This document shows, piece after piece, positions 4,096 to 5,996 of a stretch of DNA of 5,996 bases. Where the stretch lies: positions 1 through 5,996 of the forward strand of contig JAHEIA010000213.1 of NCBI GenBank assembly GCA_024639625.1. The letters are read 5' to 3'. Below the pieces are notes generated by a model. That model saw only the letters and a list, made by a program, of their open reading frames with translations, was not told the DNA's origin and did no database searches. A program made the position numbers and the translations under genes. Numbering within the stretch: the stretch's first letter is position 1; the number at the start of each line of letters is the position of its first letter. The stretch is from Chromatiales bacterium. GTDB taxonomy: Bacteria > Pseudomonadota > Gammaproteobacteria > Chromatiales > Chromatiaceae.

Positions 4096-5996
4096 GCCTG
4101 GCCAGCGCCAGCCGTCCGGTCTTCACCAGCATGCTGACCCTGATCGTTGTGCTGCTGGGATCGGTGGCGCTGACGCGATTGCAGATCGACCTCCTGCCGA
4201 GCATCGAGCTGCCGACGGTCACCATACGCACGCAGTACGCAGGCGCCGATCCGGTGGTGGTCGAGCGGCTGGTAACCCAGATCGTCGAAGAGATCGTCGC
4301 CACCGTGCCGGGTGTGGAGGAAATCACCTCCCGGTCGTACGAGGGCAACAGCAGCGTACGTGTCCGTTTCGGCTGGGGCACCAACCTGGATGCGGCGGCC
4401 CTCGACGTGCAGGCGACGCTGGAGGACGAGATCAGCGAGCTGCCCGACGACATCGTGGGTCCGAGGATCAGCAAGTTCGACGTCGACAGTTACCCGGTGG
4501 TGCTGCTGGGCGTGTCGAGCCGCCTCGACCCGGTGGAGCTGACGCAGCTGGTCGAGGACCAGATCCGCTACCGTTTCGCGCGCATCCCCGGCGTGGCGCA
4601 GGTGGATCCCTGGGGCGGGTTTACCCGCGAGGTTCGAGTCGAATTGGACCCGGCCAGGCTGAATGCCTTGGGACTGCCGCTGGACGATATCCTGGAGGCC
4701 ATCGAGGGCGCCAATCTGGATCTGCCTGCCGGCAAGATCGAGGAAGGGCGCTACGAGGTGACCTTGCGTGCCCCTGCTGCGTTCGCCGACCTGGAGCAGA
4801 TTCGCGCGACCGTGGTCGCGCGCCGGGAAGGCTCCCTGGTCACCCTGGGGCAGATCGCCCAGGTCAAGGATACCTACGAAAAGCTCACGCGCATCATTCG
4901 CGTGGACGGCGAGCGTGGCCTGCGGGTGGCCATCCGCAAGCAGGCCGGGGCCAATACGGTGGAGGTGGCACGGCGGGTGTTGGCCGAAGTCGAAGCGGTC
5001 AATCGGTCGCTGCCGCAGATTCGCATCGTCCCGGTGATCAATCAGGGCAACTTCATTGAACGCGCCATCAGCAATGTGGCGCGAACGGTTCTCTATGGCG
5101 GCGCCCTGGCGGTGGTGGTGCTGCTGTTCTTCCTGCGCGACCTGCGCAGCACCCTTGTGATCGCCCTGGCGATTCCCATCTCCTTGTTCGCCACCTTCGC
5201 TTTGCTCGATCTCGCGGGCTTCACGCTCAATCTCATGACCCTCGGCGGGCTCGCCTTGGGAGTGGGCATGATGGTCGATAGTTCGGTGGTGGTGTTGGAG
5301 AACATCTATCGCCGTCATCGGGAGCAGGGCGAGAAGTCGGCGGATGCGGCGGTCCGCGGTGCCAAAGAAGTGACCGCCCCGGTGATCGCAGGCACCGTCA
5401 CCACTCTCGTGATCTTCCTGCCCCTGGGTTTCGTGCACGGTGTCGCCGGCATACTGTTCAAAGAACTTGCCTACGTCATCATGTTCTCCCTGCTCTGTTC
5501 TCTCCTGGTGTCCCTCAGTCTGTTGCCGATGCTCGCGTCGCGCTTGCTCGCTGCGCCGCGCAGGCAGCGTTCGCATAGCCAAGCGCCGCAGCTCGCCGCG
5601 CGCGCCGGCCGCACGTTCGAAACCATGGAGCGCAGCTATGCCGATTTGCTGGGCAAAGTGCTCGGTTTGCGCTGGCTAACGGTACTCGTGGTGCTCGCCA
5701 TCTTCGCCGCCAGTCTGTTGCTGCTGCCTCTGATCGGCACCGAGTTTCTCCCCCCCAGCGACGAAGGGGAGGTGCGTGTGACCGGTGAGATGGAGGTCGG
5801 CACGCGCCTCGACCTGATCGATCGGCAGAGCCGGCAGATGGAGAAGATCGTTCACCAGGCGGTACCCGAGGTGCTGTCCTCCGTGGTCACCGTGATGACC
5901 TCGGGTACCCGCGGGAGCGCCCAGGCGCGCGCCGAGATCCGCCTCTCCCTGGTGCCCGTCAGTCAGCGCCAGCGTTCCAACAGCGAGATCGCGGCG
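4092..5996 (+). CDS. RND efflux permease, N-terminal 635 residues (HAE/AcrB-like)
   Basis: Proton-driven inner-membrane efflux pump subunit, cut by the window edge. Family length is about 1,020-1,050 residues, so roughly 60% is present with no internal stop. The start is GTG 4092, overlapping the adaptor stop in GTGA and followed by SLASASRPVF, the usual RND N-terminus. TM1 lies at about 11-29; the first periplasmic porter region runs from about 31 to 330, with AGADPVVVERLVTQIVEE at 50-67, LPDDIVGPRISK at 117-128 and IPGVAQVDPWGG near 165-176. TM2 to TM6 lie at about 333-348, 353-373, 379-401, 431-451 and 460-484, then TM7 at about 528-548 and the second porter start GTEFLPPSDEG at 549-559. 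In TM4 the motif is VDSSVVVLENIY: Asp396 matches AcrB Asp407, and Ser397 replaces AcrB Asp408, a variation also seen in other RND proteins. The second proton-relay half (Lys940 region of AcrB) is outside the window. Drug, metal or other substrate is unknown; the motifs fit the hydrophobe/amphiphile group better than CusA-type metal pumps. Confidence 0.92.
   Translation, partial: MSLASASRPVFTSMLTLIVVLLGSVALTRLQIDLLPSIELPTVTIRTQYAGADPVVVERLVTQIVEEIVATVPGVEEITSRSYEGNSSVRVRFGWGTNLDAAALDVQATLEDEISELPDDIVGPRISKFDVDSYPVVLLGVSSRLDPVELTQLVEDQIRYRFARIPGVAQVDPWGGFTREVRVELDPARLNALGLPLDDILEAIEGANLDLPAGKIEEGRYEVTLRAPAAFADLEQIRATVVARREGSLVTLGQIAQVKDTYEKLTRIIRVDGERGLRVAIRKQAGANTVEVARRVLAEVEAVNRSLPQIRIVPVINQGNFIERAISNVARTVLYGGALAVVVLLFFLRDLRSTLVIALAIPISLFATFALLDLAGFTLNLMTLGGLALGVGMMVDSSVVVLENIYRRHREQGEKSADAAVRGAKEVTAPVIAGTVTTLVIFLPLGFVHGVAGILFKELAYVIMFSLLCSLLVSLSLLPMLASRLLAAPRRQRSHSQAPQLAARAGRTFETMERSYADLLGKVLGLRWLTVLVVLAIFAASLLLLPLIGTEFLPPSDEGEVRVTGEMEVGTRLDLIDRQSRQMEKIVHQAVPEVLSSVVTVMTSGTRGSAQARAEIRLSLVPVSQRQRSNSEIAA

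Noticed and set aside
4082..5059. A 325-codon plus-strand open frame overlapping the permease start
   Set aside because: It lies in another frame of the permease, gives Gly/Arg/Pro-rich low-complexity sequence and has no family resemblance.
4029..5582. A 517-codon open frame on the minus strand inside the RND operon
   Set aside because: It is antisense to a well-matched RND permease and its translation is rich in His, Gln, Asp and Arg with no domain. Long antisense frames are common opposite GC-rich genes.
1..5996. CRISPR arrays, insertion sequences, integrase or att sites, rRNA genes
   Set aside because: No regularly spaced repeats, transposase or integrase-like reading frames, terminal inverted repeats with target duplications, or conserved rRNA segments were seen.

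Overview
The window is a GC-rich chromosomal segment from a Gram-negative bacterium. A CsgG-like outer-membrane secretion-pore protein, a lipoprotein-type periplasmic binding protein and an RND tripartite efflux pair all require an outer membrane and periplasm. Codon bias and gene types suggest a high-GC proteobacterium, perhaps a gammaproteobacterium, but no phylogenetic marker is present, so the taxon is an inference.

Layout. Bases 1-164 hold the C-terminal end of a plus-strand gene resembling spermidine synthase-like (polyamine aminopropyltransferase) proteins. It converges, across a 183-bp spacer, on two minus-strand genes. In transcription order these are an orphan amino-acid-type substrate-binding lipoprotein (stop at 1510) and, 97 bp further on, a CsgG-family protein (1412 to 348) with an extra C-terminal domain. 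A 375-bp divergent intergenic region (2533-2907) separates these from a plus-strand efflux operon: a periplasmic adaptor (membrane fusion protein, 2908-4095) translationally coupled by a 4-bp GTGA overlap to an RND inner-membrane permease (4092 to the window end, first 635 residues only). The permease is the largest coding region and is open at the right edge.

How the genes work together. The adaptor and permease are a standard HAE-type efflux pair. They would need an outer-membrane TolC-like channel, which is not in the window. The binding protein has no ABC permease or ATPase beside it. It and the CsgG-like protein are co-directional and could share a transcript, but a functional link is not established by the sequence. 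The binding-protein gene has a good sigma70-like promoter (TTGCCA, 17-bp spacer, TATGCT) about 310 bp upstream of the lipobox cysteine. The intervening sequence looks non-coding and contains several inverted copies of GCTCGC, so either a long structured leader or an odd N-terminal extension is present.

No rRNA, tRNA, CRISPR array, insertion sequence or prophage signal was seen. Nothing in the window is clearly a new system. The points most worth checking are the CsgG-like protein with its added C-terminal domain and missing lipobox, its association with an orphan binding protein, and the unresolved 5' end of the binding-protein gene.
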